A stretch of 64,000 nt of DNA from RGIG3009 sp045578425 (GTDB lineage: Bacteria; Bacillota; Clostridia; Oscillospirales; Acutalibacteraceae). The notes beneath the pieces were generated by a model. That model had not been told where the DNA came from and did no database searches. It was given only the letters and a program-made list of their open reading frames with translations. Where the stretch lies: the NCBI GenBank assembly GCA_045578425.1, contig JAZNKF010000065.1:1-64000 (forward strand), given 5' to 3'. This document shows positions 41,088 to 49,978 of this stretch, one piece after another. Made by a program: the position numbers and the translations under genes. How positions within the stretch are numbered: position 1 is the first letter of the stretch; the number at the start of each line of letters is the position of its first letter.

Positions 41088-42257
41088 ATGGATGATTTAA
41101 AACGATACAGCAAGAAACTGATACTCCGTGCATTGCTTTCGCCGTTTCGCTTGTTCCCTGTTCGACAAAATCGTGTTTTTTTAATTAACGATTTGGCGTA
41201 TAATTATTCCGATAGTCCCAAATTCGTGTGCGAATATTTGCAGCAACACTATGAGGGCAAATTGGACTTGGTTTTCGGCGGTCGTCCTCCGCAAACGGAC
41301 GGTGTGACCACCGGTGTGAAGTTTGTCAAGCGCAATTCATTGCAATATTTTTATAATGCGATGACTGCCAAAGTATTGCTGACAAACAGCGGTGGTTTTT
41401 CCTACCTGCCGCTTCGCAAAAAACAATACGTTATCAACACCTGGCACGGTGGCGGTGCTTATAAAAAATGTGGTCGGCATATGTATGAGGATACCAAGTT
41501 TTTCAGAAAAGATTTGCATCTGTCGTCTGACCAAACCAACGTGTTTTTGTCCACTTGTACCCGTTTTTCCGATGTGGTTTCGGATTCTATGTTGGTGCCG
41601 CGCGATATTTTTTGGCAAATCGGATTGCCCCGCAACGATATTTTAGCTCACGGTGATGAAGCGGTTCGCGCCAAGGTACGACAAACTATCGGTTTGGCGG
41701 AAAATGAAAAACTGATTCTTTTTGCCCCTACCTATCGCAAACCCGATGATAATTATTTCAAAAATTCCATTGCTATCTCCTACGGCGTGGATGTGGAACG
41801 CGTTTGCCGCGCCATGTCCGAACGTTTCGGAGGAAAATGGCGGTTTGGATTCCGTTTTCATCCGTGTGTTACCAACCGCGATGAACTTCCCGCCGGTGAT
41901 TGTTTGGATTTATCCGATTATCCCGATATGCAAGAACTGCTGTGCACGGCAGATGCCATGATCAACGATTTTTCTTCTTCTATGTGGGATTTTATGTTAA
42001 CCGGTCGTCCCAGTTTCTTGTTTGCCGTGGACTTAGAGCATTACGTTGCCACCACGGAGGTTTACACACCTGTTTCTGAGTGGCCGTTCCCGCAAGCCGT
42101 CAACAACGACGAGTTAGAACGTAACATATTGGAATTTAACGAGGAAGATTATCGCGCGGCCTGCGACCGTCATTACCGCGACCTTGGCGGCAGTGAATCG
42201 GGCATGGCGACAAAACTTGTTTGCGAACGCATTGCCGAGCAATGTAACCTTGCTTAA
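41088..42257 (+). CDS. CDP-glycerol:polyglycerophosphate glycerophosphotransferase family protein (TagB/TarF type)
   Basis: This 389-residue GT-B-like enzyme transfers polyol phosphate from a CDP donor. It has TWHGGGAYKK, LFAPTYRKPDDN, and the C-terminal INDFSSSMWDFMLTGRPSFLF, typical of Tag/Tar transferases. With the TarI/IspD-like cytidylyltransferase next door it implies a polyol-phosphate substituent or teichoic-acid-like polymer. Confidence 0.88.
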   Translation: MDDLKRYSKKLILRALLSPFRLFPVRQNRVFLINDLAYNYSDSPKFVCEYLQQHYEGKLDLVFGGRPPQTDGVTTGVKFVKRNSLQYFYNAMTAKVLLTNSGGFSYLPLRKKQYVINTWHGGGAYKKCGRHMYEDTKFFRKDLHLSSDQTNVFLSTCTRFSDVVSDSMLVPRDIFWQIGLPRNDILAHGDEAVRAKVRQTIGLAENEKLILFAPTYRKPDDNYFKNSIAISYGVDVERVCRAMSERFGGKWRFGFRFHPCVTNRDELPAGDCLDLSDYPDMQELLCTADAMINDFSSSMWDFMLTGRPSFLFAVDLEHYVATTEVYTPVSEWPFPQAVNNDELERNILEFNEEDYRAACDRHYRDLGGSESGMATKLVCERIAEQCNLA

Positions 42258-42289
42258 ATTATAACGACGTATAATAGGGGGATGTTTTT

Positions 42290-43018
42290 ATGAATATTGC
42301 GGTTGTTTTTGCGGGCGGTGTCGGTTCGAGAATGCACAGTAAAGACCGTCCAAAACAGTTTTTGGAGTTATACAATAAACCCATTATTATTCATACCTTG
42401 GATATTTTTGAACAAAGCCCCGATATCGATGCCGTGGTAGTGGCTTGTGTCAAAGAATGGCTCCCCTACATGGAAGAACTCTTGTATCGTTTTCGCATTG
42501 AGAAAGTGCGCAAAGTCGTTCCCGGCGGAGAAAGCGGACAACTTTCGATTTATAACGGTTTGTGTGCCGCCAAAGAAGTGGCCGGTGACGAACCTTCGGT
42601 TGTTTTGATTCACGACGGTGTCCGCCCACTCATCAACGGTAAAGTGATTGCCGACAACATTCGGTCGGTAAAAGAACACGGTTCTGCCATTACCACTGCT
42701 GTGGTAAAGGAAACCATTTTGGTTGTTAGTGAAGATAATTCGATTGATTATGTGCCGAACCGTTCCAAATCCCGCATTGCCAAAGCTCCGCAAAGTTTTT
42801 GGTTGCACGATATTATGGCGGCACACCAACAAGCTTTGCAAGACGGCATCACCGATTTTATCGATTCTTGCACCATGATGCAGCATTACGGCAAGCCCTT
42901 GTATTTGGTGGACGGTCCGTATGAAAACATAAAAATTACCACACCGGATGATTTTTATACGATGCGCGCCATGTTGGAAGCTAAAGAAAACGCGCAGATT
43001 TATGGTTTTGATGCGTAA
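42290..43018 (+). CDS. TarI/IspD-family cytidylyltransferase
   Basis: This 242-residue nucleotidyltransferase has the CTP-binding loop FAGGVGSRMHSKDRPKQFLEL (about 7-27) and IHDGVRPLI and APQSFWL. It could make CDP-ribitol, CDP-glycerol-like or methylerythritol-CDP. The location beside a CDP-polyol transferase and inside a glycan locus favours a TarI-type role in making an activated polyol. A TarJ alcohol dehydrogenase is absent; an SDR follows instead. Confidence 0.85.
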   Translation: MNIAVVFAGGVGSRMHSKDRPKQFLELYNKPIIIHTLDIFEQSPDIDAVVVACVKEWLPYMEELLYRFRIEKVRKVVPGGESGQLSIYNGLCAAKEVAGDEPSVVLIHDGVRPLINGKVIADNIRSVKEHGSAITTAVVKETILVVSEDNSIDYVPNRSKSRIAKAPQSFWLHDIMAAHQQALQDGITDFIDSCTMMQHYGKPLYLVDGPYENIKITTPDDFYTMRAMLEAKENAQIYGFDA

Positions 43019-43034
43019 TTAGGAGAAAGTATAT

Positions 43035-44105
43035 ATGATGTGCGAAAGCCCGTTAGACTCGTTTTTACAAGAAGATTTGGACTATGTGGCATCTCATTGT
43101 ACGCCGCTGGAACAGTTGAAAAACTGTTCCGTTTTGGTCACAGGTGCTACCGGTTTAGTCGGCTCATTATTGGTAAAAACCTTGGCTTGCTACAACCGCA
43201 AGAAACAAAGTAATATTACGGTATATTTGTTTGTACGAAACTTGGAAAAAGCAAAAACCATTTTTGGGGAATTGCTTGACCGTGAGGGTGTTCACGTGGT
43301 GGTTGGCGATATTACCGACACCAGCGAGTTGCCTCGTGTGGATTATATTTTCCATTGTGCCAGCGTTACCGCTTCCAAAACCATGATAACACAACCGGTG
43401 GAAACCATTGCCACCGCCATAGACGGTACCAAAAACATTTTGGAATACGCCAAAAACAGCGGTGTTCGTTCACTTTTATATCTTTCGTCGATGGAAATGT
43501 ATGGGTCGTTTGAGGATTGTCAAACACCCATCACCGAGGACATGTCCGGCTATGTTAATCCGTTGCTCACGCGCAGTAATTATCCGCTGAGCAAACGATT
43601 ATGCGAAAATTTATGTATTGCCTATTCGGTGGAATACGGGTTAGATATCAAGATTGCTCGGTTGGCGCAAACTTTTGGTGCCGGTGTTCTCCCCGGTGAA
43701 AACCGCGTGTTTGCGCAATTTGCGCGCAGTGCCATGAACGGTACGGATATTGTGTTGCATACCAAAGGATTATCCGAAGGAAATTATTGCTATACGGCGG
43801 ATGTTATTGACGGCTTGTTCCGCATTTTGCTGTCTGGTGAAAATGGTGGGGCGTATAACGTAGTAAATGAAAAAACGCATACTACCATTGCCGATATGGC
43901 ACACATGGTTGCTAAAAAACTTGCTCAAAAACCGATTGCCGTAGTTTTTGATATTCCCGAAACAAATTTGCACGGCTATGCGCAAGATACCAAAATGCGT
44001 TTATCTTCTGCCAAATTGCGCTCCTTGGGTTGGGAACCGAAAGTAGATTTAGAAGAAGCTTACCGCCGTTTGATGGGAAGTATGCACTTACAAAACATGA
44101 AATGA
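43035..44105 (+). CDS. NAD-dependent epimerase/dehydratase (extended SDR)
   Basis: This 356-residue SDR has GATGLVGSLL (about 36-45), SSMEMYG and YPLSKRLCENL (YxxxK). It often accompanies TarI/IspD-like and CDP-glycerol-transferase genes in clostridial capsule loci. It may make the polyol or the sugar carried by the CDP donor. The exact reaction is not clear. Confidence 0.8.
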   Translation: MMCESPLDSFLQEDLDYVASHCTPLEQLKNCSVLVTGATGLVGSLLVKTLACYNRKKQSNITVYLFVRNLEKAKTIFGELLDREGVHVVVGDITDTSELPRVDYIFHCASVTASKTMITQPVETIATAIDGTKNILEYAKNSGVRSLLYLSSMEMYGSFEDCQTPITEDMSGYVNPLLTRSNYPLSKRLCENLCIAYSVEYGLDIKIARLAQTFGAGVLPGENRVFAQFARSAMNGTDIVLHTKGLSEGNYCYTADVIDGLFRILLSGENGGAYNVVNEKTHTTIADMAHMVAKKLAQKPIAVVFDIPETNLHGYAQDTKMRLSSAKLRSLGWEPKVDLEEAYRRLMGSMHLQNMK

Positions 44106-44137
44106 GTTCGTGTGTCGATACTTTGTGAGGTGACAAA

Positions 44138-45652
44138 ATGATTCGATTTTTCAAAAAATACAGTTTGTTTTTCTTTATCTTCTTTATTTCGATTTGGGTG
44201 TCTTTGGCCTCTACGTCGCTTAACGAGCAATTTCGTTTTTCGACTCTTGCCAATCAAGTTTTCACCTTTTTACTCTACCTCCCTTTCTTTTTGGTGATTC
44301 TTTGGAAAGTTGTTTCCGACTGTTTCTCTTTTCACCTCACTAAATTCAACGTACTGTACTATGCTTTCGGCGTATATTACGTTGCTTTAAGTGTTTACCG
44401 CCTCCTATCCGGCGGAGAATTTAAGGAAGGTATTTACTATGCCGTTGTGTTGTTTGGGGCGTTTTCGCTATACGCGCTTATAACCGACAAAAAATTAAAT
44501 CTTTCTAATGAGGATTTATCCGATAACTTATTGGCCATTTTAACCTATATTGTATTATATAAAGTTGCTGTTACGTTTATGGAAGAAAATGTTTTCGGCA
44601 ATCCGCCGATTAACAATTTATACAGCACCAGTATGCTAGCTTTGTTGTTACCGTTTATGGTAAGCGGTCTGCAAGAAAAAAAGGGTTGGAAAACAAAATT
44701 AAACGGCGTGTTATGTTGTTTATCGCTGGTTTTGATTTTAACTTGCAGTTCTCGGGCGGTAGTGTTACTTTCCGCCGCAGTAATGATTGGTTTGCTGCTC
44801 GCGTTTATCACAAACGTAACGGTTATTAAATGGGCAGCGGTCTCTTTTGCATCTTCTTTGGTTTTAGTATCTATTTTAGCGGGTTTAAACGTTGGTAAAG
44901 TGCGTTATTCTTTGTATCGCGAGTTCAATATCTCGTTTGCCGTTTCGGACAAAGATACCCCTACCACCCCACCGTCCGGAGCAACAACTACTACCAATCA
45001 ACAAATGCCAACCTCAACCACACCTTCTGTTCCGACACAACCGACACCTACGCAACCAACACCGACAACTCCAAACAATCAACAAATGCCAACCTCAACC
45101 ACACCTTCTGTTCCGACACAACCAACACCGACGACCCCAAACAATCAACTTGCTACCGATACGCAAGAACAAATCAATCGCAGCGATGCGATGCGTGCCG
45201 ATTTATTAAAGCAAGGCATTGAGGAAGTTAAGAAGAACTTTCTCTTTGGTACCGGTGATTTGTATTACACCTACGACATGGGTTGGAAAACCATGGAGCA
45301 AACGGCTCATAACTTTTTGGTCGAATGTTTAGTTTGCTTTGGCTTAATCGGTACATTAATGATTTTAGCGTCGTTGTTATCTATACTCATTGACTTTGGT
45401 TTCTTTTCCAAAAAAGGCATTAAAAATTACAAGCAATGGACGTTTATCTTACTCGTCTGCTTTTATTATTTTGCATTTGGTATGGCACAACCGTCCGTCT
45501 TTAATACGTTGGTATGCCCCACCTTTGTGATGGTTATCACGTATCACGGAAGACTGCTGTGCCCCGGTAAATCCGATGCATTGACAAAGACGTTTTGTTT
45601 GTTGAAATTAAAAAGAGGAACTGCTCATGTCACTGACCAACAACCGAAATAA
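44138..45652 (+). CDS. O-antigen polymerase-like membrane protein (Wzy), with tandem repeat loop
   Basis: This 504-residue protein has about ten hydrophobic segments and a long extracellular loop typical of Wzy/O-antigen ligase-type polymerases. The loop (about 270-340) is Pro/Thr/Gln-rich and contains an imperfect in-frame tandem repeat. The second half carries FGTGDLYYTYDMGWKTMEQTAHNF-like features with the TAHN motif found near polymerase active sites. It polymerises repeat units outside the membrane. It overlaps the flippase gene by 26 bases. Confidence 0.85.
   Translation: MIRFFKKYSLFFFIFFISIWVSLASTSLNEQFRFSTLANQVFTFLLYLPFFLVILWKVVSDCFSFHLTKFNVLYYAFGVYYVALSVYRLLSGGEFKEGIYYAVVLFGAFSLYALITDKKLNLSNEDLSDNLLAILTYIVLYKVAVTFMEENVFGNPPINNLYSTSMLALLLPFMVSGLQEKKGWKTKLNGVLCCLSLVLILTCSSRAVVLLSAAVMIGLLLAFITNVTVIKWAAVSFASSLVLVSILAGLNVGKVRYSLYREFNISFAVSDKDTPTTPPSGATTTTNQQMPTSTTPSVPTQPTPTQPTPTTPNNQQMPTSTTPSVPTQPTPTTPNNQLATDTQEQINRSDAMRADLLKQGIEEVKKNFLFGTGDLYYTYDMGWKTMEQTAHNFLVECLVCFGLIGTLMILASLLSILIDFGFFSKKGIKNYKQWTFILLVCFYYFAFGMAQPSVFNTLVCPTFVMVITYHGRLLCPGKSDALTKTFCLLKLKRGTAHVTDQQPK
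44995..45149 (+). repeat. In-frame tandem repeat in the polymerase gene
   Basis: A 48-base segment at 44995-45042 recurs exactly at 45076-45123, offset 81 bases (27 codons). The encoded peptide has the pattern QQMPTSTTPSVPTQPTP. Smaller subrepeats follow. Length variation among strains would be expected. Confidence 0.85.
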
Positions 45653-47150
45653 ATATAGCATGCTCAATGCCTTATCGGCCGTTTCACTCACGTTAGTGAA
45701 CGGCCTATTTGGCTTTGTTGTCACTCTGCTGATTTTACAGCATTACGGTTCGGATTTTAACGGGCTCAATTCCACCGCCAATCAAGTCGTCCACGTTTTA
45801 ATGATTGTGGAAGGCGGCTTTACAACAGCTTCAAACGTAGCCTTATTTGCACCGTATGTCAAAGGCGATTACACGCTTGTCAACGGTATTTTGGCGGCGA
45901 CACAAAAGAAATTCCGCCGTATCGGCACCTTATTTTTTATCGTCGGTACGGTTGTTTCCTTTGGATATGCCTTGCTGGCAAACAGTGCCTTGGAGCGCGA
46001 ATTCATTTTCACAGTTATCATGATGACCATGATTCCCCCGGCATTCAACCTGTTCTATGCCAGCACCTACCGTGTGTTGTTACAAGCACAGCAAAAAGAA
46101 TATATTGTTAGCTTTACCACCACTGTCACCATCGGTTTGGGACATATTGCTAACATTATCATGATTACCAATGGCGGACCGATGTGGATGGTGCGTGTTA
46201 ACACCATGACATTTTCGCTGCTGAGTTATTTGATTATTGCCGGCTATACCAAAAAGAAAAACAAATTTATCGATTTCAAAATCCCGCCGCAACCGGAATT
46301 GATAAAAGGTACCGGCGATGTAATGGCGCAACGCGTCACCAGCGTTATTTTTGACTCGGCTCCTTTGATTTTCCTTTCCATCTCTCCTGCCGGCGGAACG
46401 GTTTTAGCCAGTGTGTACGCGGTATACAACAATGTGTTTATCATCCTCAAAAATCTGTTGCGCAGTTTGATTGATGCACCTCGCCTTGGTTTTGGTGAGA
46501 TGCTGACACACCGCAAACGCGAAGATGTCTGGCCGGCTTATTCACAATATGAGTATTTGATTTTTACCGCTGTTTTTGTAGTACTTACTACCGCTTGTGC
46601 CGTCATCCTACCTTTTATTAAAATTTATACCAACGGCATCAACGATGCCAATTATGTGGATATTGCCATTGCGGTTTTAATGGTTTCCTGCTCTGTGTTG
46701 GAATTGTTACATATTCCGAGTTTTCATCTTATCAACATGGCAGGGCATTTCCGTATCAGCCGTAACATTCAAATTATTTCTTGCATTGTTTTGTTGGTGT
46801 CGCTAGGCATCGGCGGCACGCTTTGGGGACTGTACGGCATGCTAGCCTCGGTTTTGTTGGTCGGTCTTTTGCTTTGCGTGCTGGAAATGGGTTACGTTCA
46901 CGTTTACTTTTTCAAGGGCAAATTAAGGCACTTGCTTCGTCTGTTATTACCATTGGTTATTGTGGGAGTTGCTATTTGTTGGGTAGAACTTTCGTTGGTT
47001 CTCCCCATCGACAATTACTTTACTTTCGTTTTGTTCGGTGCGCTTTTTGTGTGCATCAACGGTGCCGTAGCACTGTTCACCGGCTTTGTGTTCAACCGCC
47101 GCGAATTAACAGCTTTACTTAAACGCGGATTGGCACTTATCAAGCGATAA
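45627..47150 (+). CDS. Polysaccharide flippase (Wzx/MATE-like), plus-strand half
   Basis: This 507-residue protein has about 12 to 14 hydrophobic segments across its length and belongs to the polysaccharide biosynthesis/MOP exporter group. It would move lipid-linked repeat units across the membrane. The start follows AGAGGAACT inside the polymerase gene end. It is the last gene of the plus-strand half. Confidence 0.88.
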   Translation: MSLTNNRNKYSMLNALSAVSLTLVNGLFGFVVTLLILQHYGSDFNGLNSTANQVVHVLMIVEGGFTTASNVALFAPYVKGDYTLVNGILAATQKKFRRIGTLFFIVGTVVSFGYALLANSALEREFIFTVIMMTMIPPAFNLFYASTYRVLLQAQQKEYIVSFTTTVTIGLGHIANIIMITNGGPMWMVRVNTMTFSLLSYLIIAGYTKKKNKFIDFKIPPQPELIKGTGDVMAQRVTSVIFDSAPLIFLSISPAGGTVLASVYAVYNNVFIILKNLLRSLIDAPRLGFGEMLTHRKREDVWPAYSQYEYLIFTAVFVVLTTACAVILPFIKIYTNGINDANYVDIAIAVLMVSCSVLELLHIPSFHLINMAGHFRISRNIQIISCIVLLVSLGIGGTLWGLYGMLASVLLVGLLLCVLEMGYVHVYFFKGKLRHLLRLLLPLVIVGVAICWVELSLVLPIDNYFTFVLFGALFVCINGAVALFTGFVFNRRELTALLKRGLALIKR

Positions 47151-47154
47151 AAAA

Positions 47155-47206
47155 ACAGCATAACGCCCGTATTACTTGTAATAGTAATACGGGCGTTATG
47201 TTATTT
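47155..47206. terminator. Bidirectional terminator between the two polysaccharide operons
   Basis: A perfect 16-base stem, ATAACGCCCGTATTAC (47160-47175) with its complement (47184-47199), is flanked by A and T runs. Both halves of the locus end here. Confidence 0.92.
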
Positions 47207-48307
47207 TTTAAGGCCCAATATAATATCGCAAATAGTGTCCACGTCCGAAAGAGGCAGATCGGCATACAGTGGCAATGTTAATACTTGATGGCTGATACGC
47301 AATGCAACAGGCGTTTCATTTGAGTCGTATTGACCGCTAAAACAATCAAAAGCGTTGGTCAGCGGATAAAAATATTTGCGAGCACCAATACCGTTTTGCG
47401 CCAGTGCCTCCATAACTTCATTACGGTCGACACCAAACACCGCTTTATCAAATATCACAGGGAAATACGAATAGTTTGGTTGAACATCTCTTTGGACGGG
47501 ATTTAATTGTAAACCGTTCACACCAGCGAGCCGTTCATAATAGCGGTCAACAACGGTTTTGCGTTTGGCGATTTCCTCGTCAATGTGGCGTAAATTGCAC
47601 AGTCCCATAGCAGCGCAAAATTCGTTCATTTTCGCATTGGCACCCACGCCATCCACAATCTCCGGACCGCGAATACCAAAGTTTTTAAGGCCGTACAACT
47701 CTCTGCCAAAAGCTTCGTCGTGGTAGCACACAGCGCCGCCCTCGATGGAATTGAATACTTTGGTGGCATGGAAACTAAAACACGAAACGTCACCAAAATC
47801 ACCGATGCCTCTGCCTTTATATTTTACACCAAAGGTATGCGCCGCATCGTAAATGACTTTCAGGTTATATTTTTGGGCAATGCGTTCAATTTCTTCGACA
47901 TTACAAATGTTACCGTATACGTGGACGGGTACGATGGCCGACGTTTTTTCCGTAATTAAGGATTCCAATTTATTAACGTCCATGGTAAAATCCACGGGAT
48001 TAATATCGCAAAACACTGGCTTTAGACCATTACGTACAATCGCATGAGTGGTGGAAGCAAACGTAAACGGGGTAGTAATGACTTCCCCACTCAGATGCAA
48101 CGCTTGCATGGAAAGTTCCAATGCCATGTGACCATTGGTGAGTAAATCCACCGCATCTACGGCTAAATAGTCCGCCAGTTGCGTTTGCAATGCTTTGTGC
48201 TTTGGTCCCATATTGGTCAGCCAATGGCTGTCCCAAATATCCTTTATTTCTTCACAGTATTCTTCAAACGAAGGCATGGAAGAACGGGTCACTAAAATGC
48301 GATTCAT
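47201..48307 (-). CDS. DegT/DnrJ/EryC1/StrS aminotransferase (VioA-like)
   Basis: This 368-residue PLP aminotransferase has SHWLTNMGPKHKALQ (about 31-45) and the PLP lysine in FSFHATKVFNSIEGG. The N-terminal signature resembles VioA, which makes dTDP-4-amino-4,6-dideoxyglucose from the 4-keto-6-deoxy sugar made by RfbB. The rfbA/rfbB genes in the same operon supply that substrate. The start at MNRILVT follows GAGGTG. Other sugar aminotransferases (for example on UDP-sugars) are possible. Confidence 0.85.
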   Translation of the reverse strand: MNRILVTRSSMPSFEEYCEEIKDIWDSHWLTNMGPKHKALQTQLADYLAVDAVDLLTNGHMALELSMQALHLSGEVITTPFTFASTTHAIVRNGLKPVFCDINPVDFTMDVNKLESLITEKTSAIVPVHVYGNICNVEEIERIAQKYNLKVIYDAAHTFGVKYKGRGIGDFGDVSCFSFHATKVFNSIEGGAVCYHDEAFGRELYGLKNFGIRGPEIVDGVGANAKMNEFCAAMGLCNLRHIDEEIAKRKTVVDRYYERLAGVNGLQLNPVQRDVQPNYSYFPVIFDKAVFGVDRNEVMEALAQNGIGARKYFYPLTNAFDCFSGQYDSNETPVALRISHQVLTLPLYADLPLSDVDTICDIILGLKK

Positions 48308-48318
48308 ACCGCTACACC

Positions 48319-48600
48319 TCAATTCGATTGCCGATTTTCGTCATTAATCGTTAAGCTTTTTTGCTTTTTCAAGTACATGGTAAGGAGGCCTAAGCAGACA
48401 ACAATATTACCACCGTAAATTAAAACACCAAAAATTTTCTTTTGAATAAACACGCAAATAGCCGTTGCGGTTTCCCCGCCAATGACAAAAGCGACCAGAA
48501 AACCCAAAAACGTTAATCCGCCTGCAAACAAGCAAAAGAAGATTCCGTAACTGTATATTTTTGTGAGTACCGCAATAAGTTTTTTCAAAAAGGCAGTCAT
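48319..48600 (-). CDS. Small membrane protein next to TRAP permease
   Basis: This 93-residue protein has two hydrophobic segments (about 14-37 and 57-80) and a charged C-terminus. It has 16 bases from the TRAP permease gene and could take the place of the DctQ small subunit, but it is shorter than DctQ (usually about 160 residues, four segments). No clear homology by eye. The ATG follows AAAGGAG. Confidence 0.6.
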   Translation of the reverse strand: MTAFLKKLIAVLTKIYSYGIFFCLFAGGLTFLGFLVAFVIGGETATAICVFIQKKIFGVLIYGGNIVVCLGLLTMYLKKQKSLTINDENRQSN

Positions 48601-48616
48601 ATCGTTCGCTCCTTTC

Positions 48617-49975
48617 TCACAGGCCAAGAATGGGCAGTACTTCAAGCAACATGAGCACTTCCAGGATATATTGCGCGGCTACCCACCACAAATCGTTGAT
48701 GACCGTTTTCTTAAAATCCGATTCCGCAATACTCATGCCCGCATACATACCAAGCGCCAACGGCGGTGTGATACCGCACATGACACCGCAAATGCAGGGA
48801 AGCATAGCGGCAATATACAGCGGATTGGAACCCACCGCGGCAAACGCCGCAATGAATACCGGACCAAAAATAACGACTTGCGATGAACCGGGAACCACCA
48901 TCCCTAAAAAGCACGTAATCAACGGGACAACAAAGGCTAATCCCACGCGGGAAAGATTCATTTGGCTCAAAAATACCGAAAGGCCGGTGGTAACGTCGAT
49001 ATCGGCAAATAATTCGCCAATCATGTAGCCAAACAAGCAGGCGGCAATCGGCCCGACCAAGGATTTCATCTTGTTGCCAAACACATCCGCTAACTTGGCA
49101 AGGGTGAATTCTTTTTTGTTTTCGGCAATGAGCAAGGCATAAATCGTCGCAATACCGGCAATGAAAAACAACAAACATTTGGAAAAAGCCGAAGCCCCTG
49201 CCGTTCCCAGACGCTGCGCAATAAAATCCGACGCTACGCTATCAAACACAAACGGAACCAAGATAATAACGGGTAAAAGCAGCCCTTTCCAGCCGTTTTT
49301 GAACGTTTCTTTGAGCGAGGGGATATCTTCCTTTGCCATGGGCTTGACATGATAATATTTGCAGAATGCCCACACCATCAAGATGCGCTGTGCAATAAAA
49401 TACAGCGAGATACCCCACAACACTACCCAGAATTGTCCTGATGTCACCTGGGCGTCGGGATACAGCGCCATAAAGGCACCGAGTGCTCCCACAATATTGG
49501 AACTCGGCGGAATCATGTTACCAAGATAACTGGAAGTGCTTTCGACATTGGCTGCCAAATGCGACGGAAAACCCACTTTTTTCATAGCGGGAATGGTAAT
49601 CACACCGGTTGCCATGACATTGCCGGGACCCGAACCCGAAAGGGCGCCCATGAACGATGAAGTAATCACCGCCACGTAACCGGCACCACCCGTGACACGA
49701 CCTAAACATGACAGGATTAAATACACGCACGAATCGATTACCTTGGTGTGTGTCAGCAATTGGCTCATTGCCACAAAAGCAATCATGGAATACAACAAGC
49801 CTGTGGAAAGAGCGCCGTCTATGTATTGCCAAATATTTTCCCACGTACCGGTAATCGCTACCAAAATCAGAAACGACAAAAACAGTGCTTCATACACGGG
49901 ACGTTTGAGCAGTACAAACCACAGTAAAATAAACGCTAATAAAAAGATAAGATACAACAGTGCAGAAGGTATCAT
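48617..49975 (-). CDS. TRAP-type transporter large permease (DctM-like)
   Basis: This 452-residue integral membrane protein has about 11 to 12 hydrophobic segments. It carries SGSGPGNVMATGVITIPAM (about 115-133) and NMIPPSSNIVG (about 150-160), the hallmarks of TRAP/CitMHS-group permeases. Classical TRAP systems need a DctP binding protein, which is absent here. It would move a carboxylate-type solute, perhaps one used in glycan modification. Confidence 0.8.
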   Translation of the reverse strand: MIPSALLYLIFLLAFILLWFVLLKRPVYEALFLSFLILVAITGTWENIWQYIDGALSTGLLYSMIAFVAMSQLLTHTKVIDSCVYLILSCLGRVTGGAGYVAVITSSFMGALSGSGPGNVMATGVITIPAMKKVGFPSHLAANVESTSSYLGNMIPPSSNIVGALGAFMALYPDAQVTSGQFWVVLWGISLYFIAQRILMVWAFCKYYHVKPMAKEDIPSLKETFKNGWKGLLLPVIILVPFVFDSVASDFIAQRLGTAGASAFSKCLLFFIAGIATIYALLIAENKKEFTLAKLADVFGNKMKSLVGPIAACLFGYMIGELFADIDVTTGLSVFLSQMNLSRVGLAFVVPLITCFLGMVVPGSSQVVIFGPVFIAAFAAVGSNPLYIAAMLPCICGVMCGITPPLALGMYAGMSIAESDFKKTVINDLWWVAAQYILEVLMLLEVLPILGL

Positions 49976-49978
49976 TTT

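Noticed and set aside
42252..42276. Internal promoter ahead of the TarI/IspD-like gene
   Set aside because: TATAAT is present but the nearest TTGCTT is only 14 bases away, too close for a sigma-A promoter.
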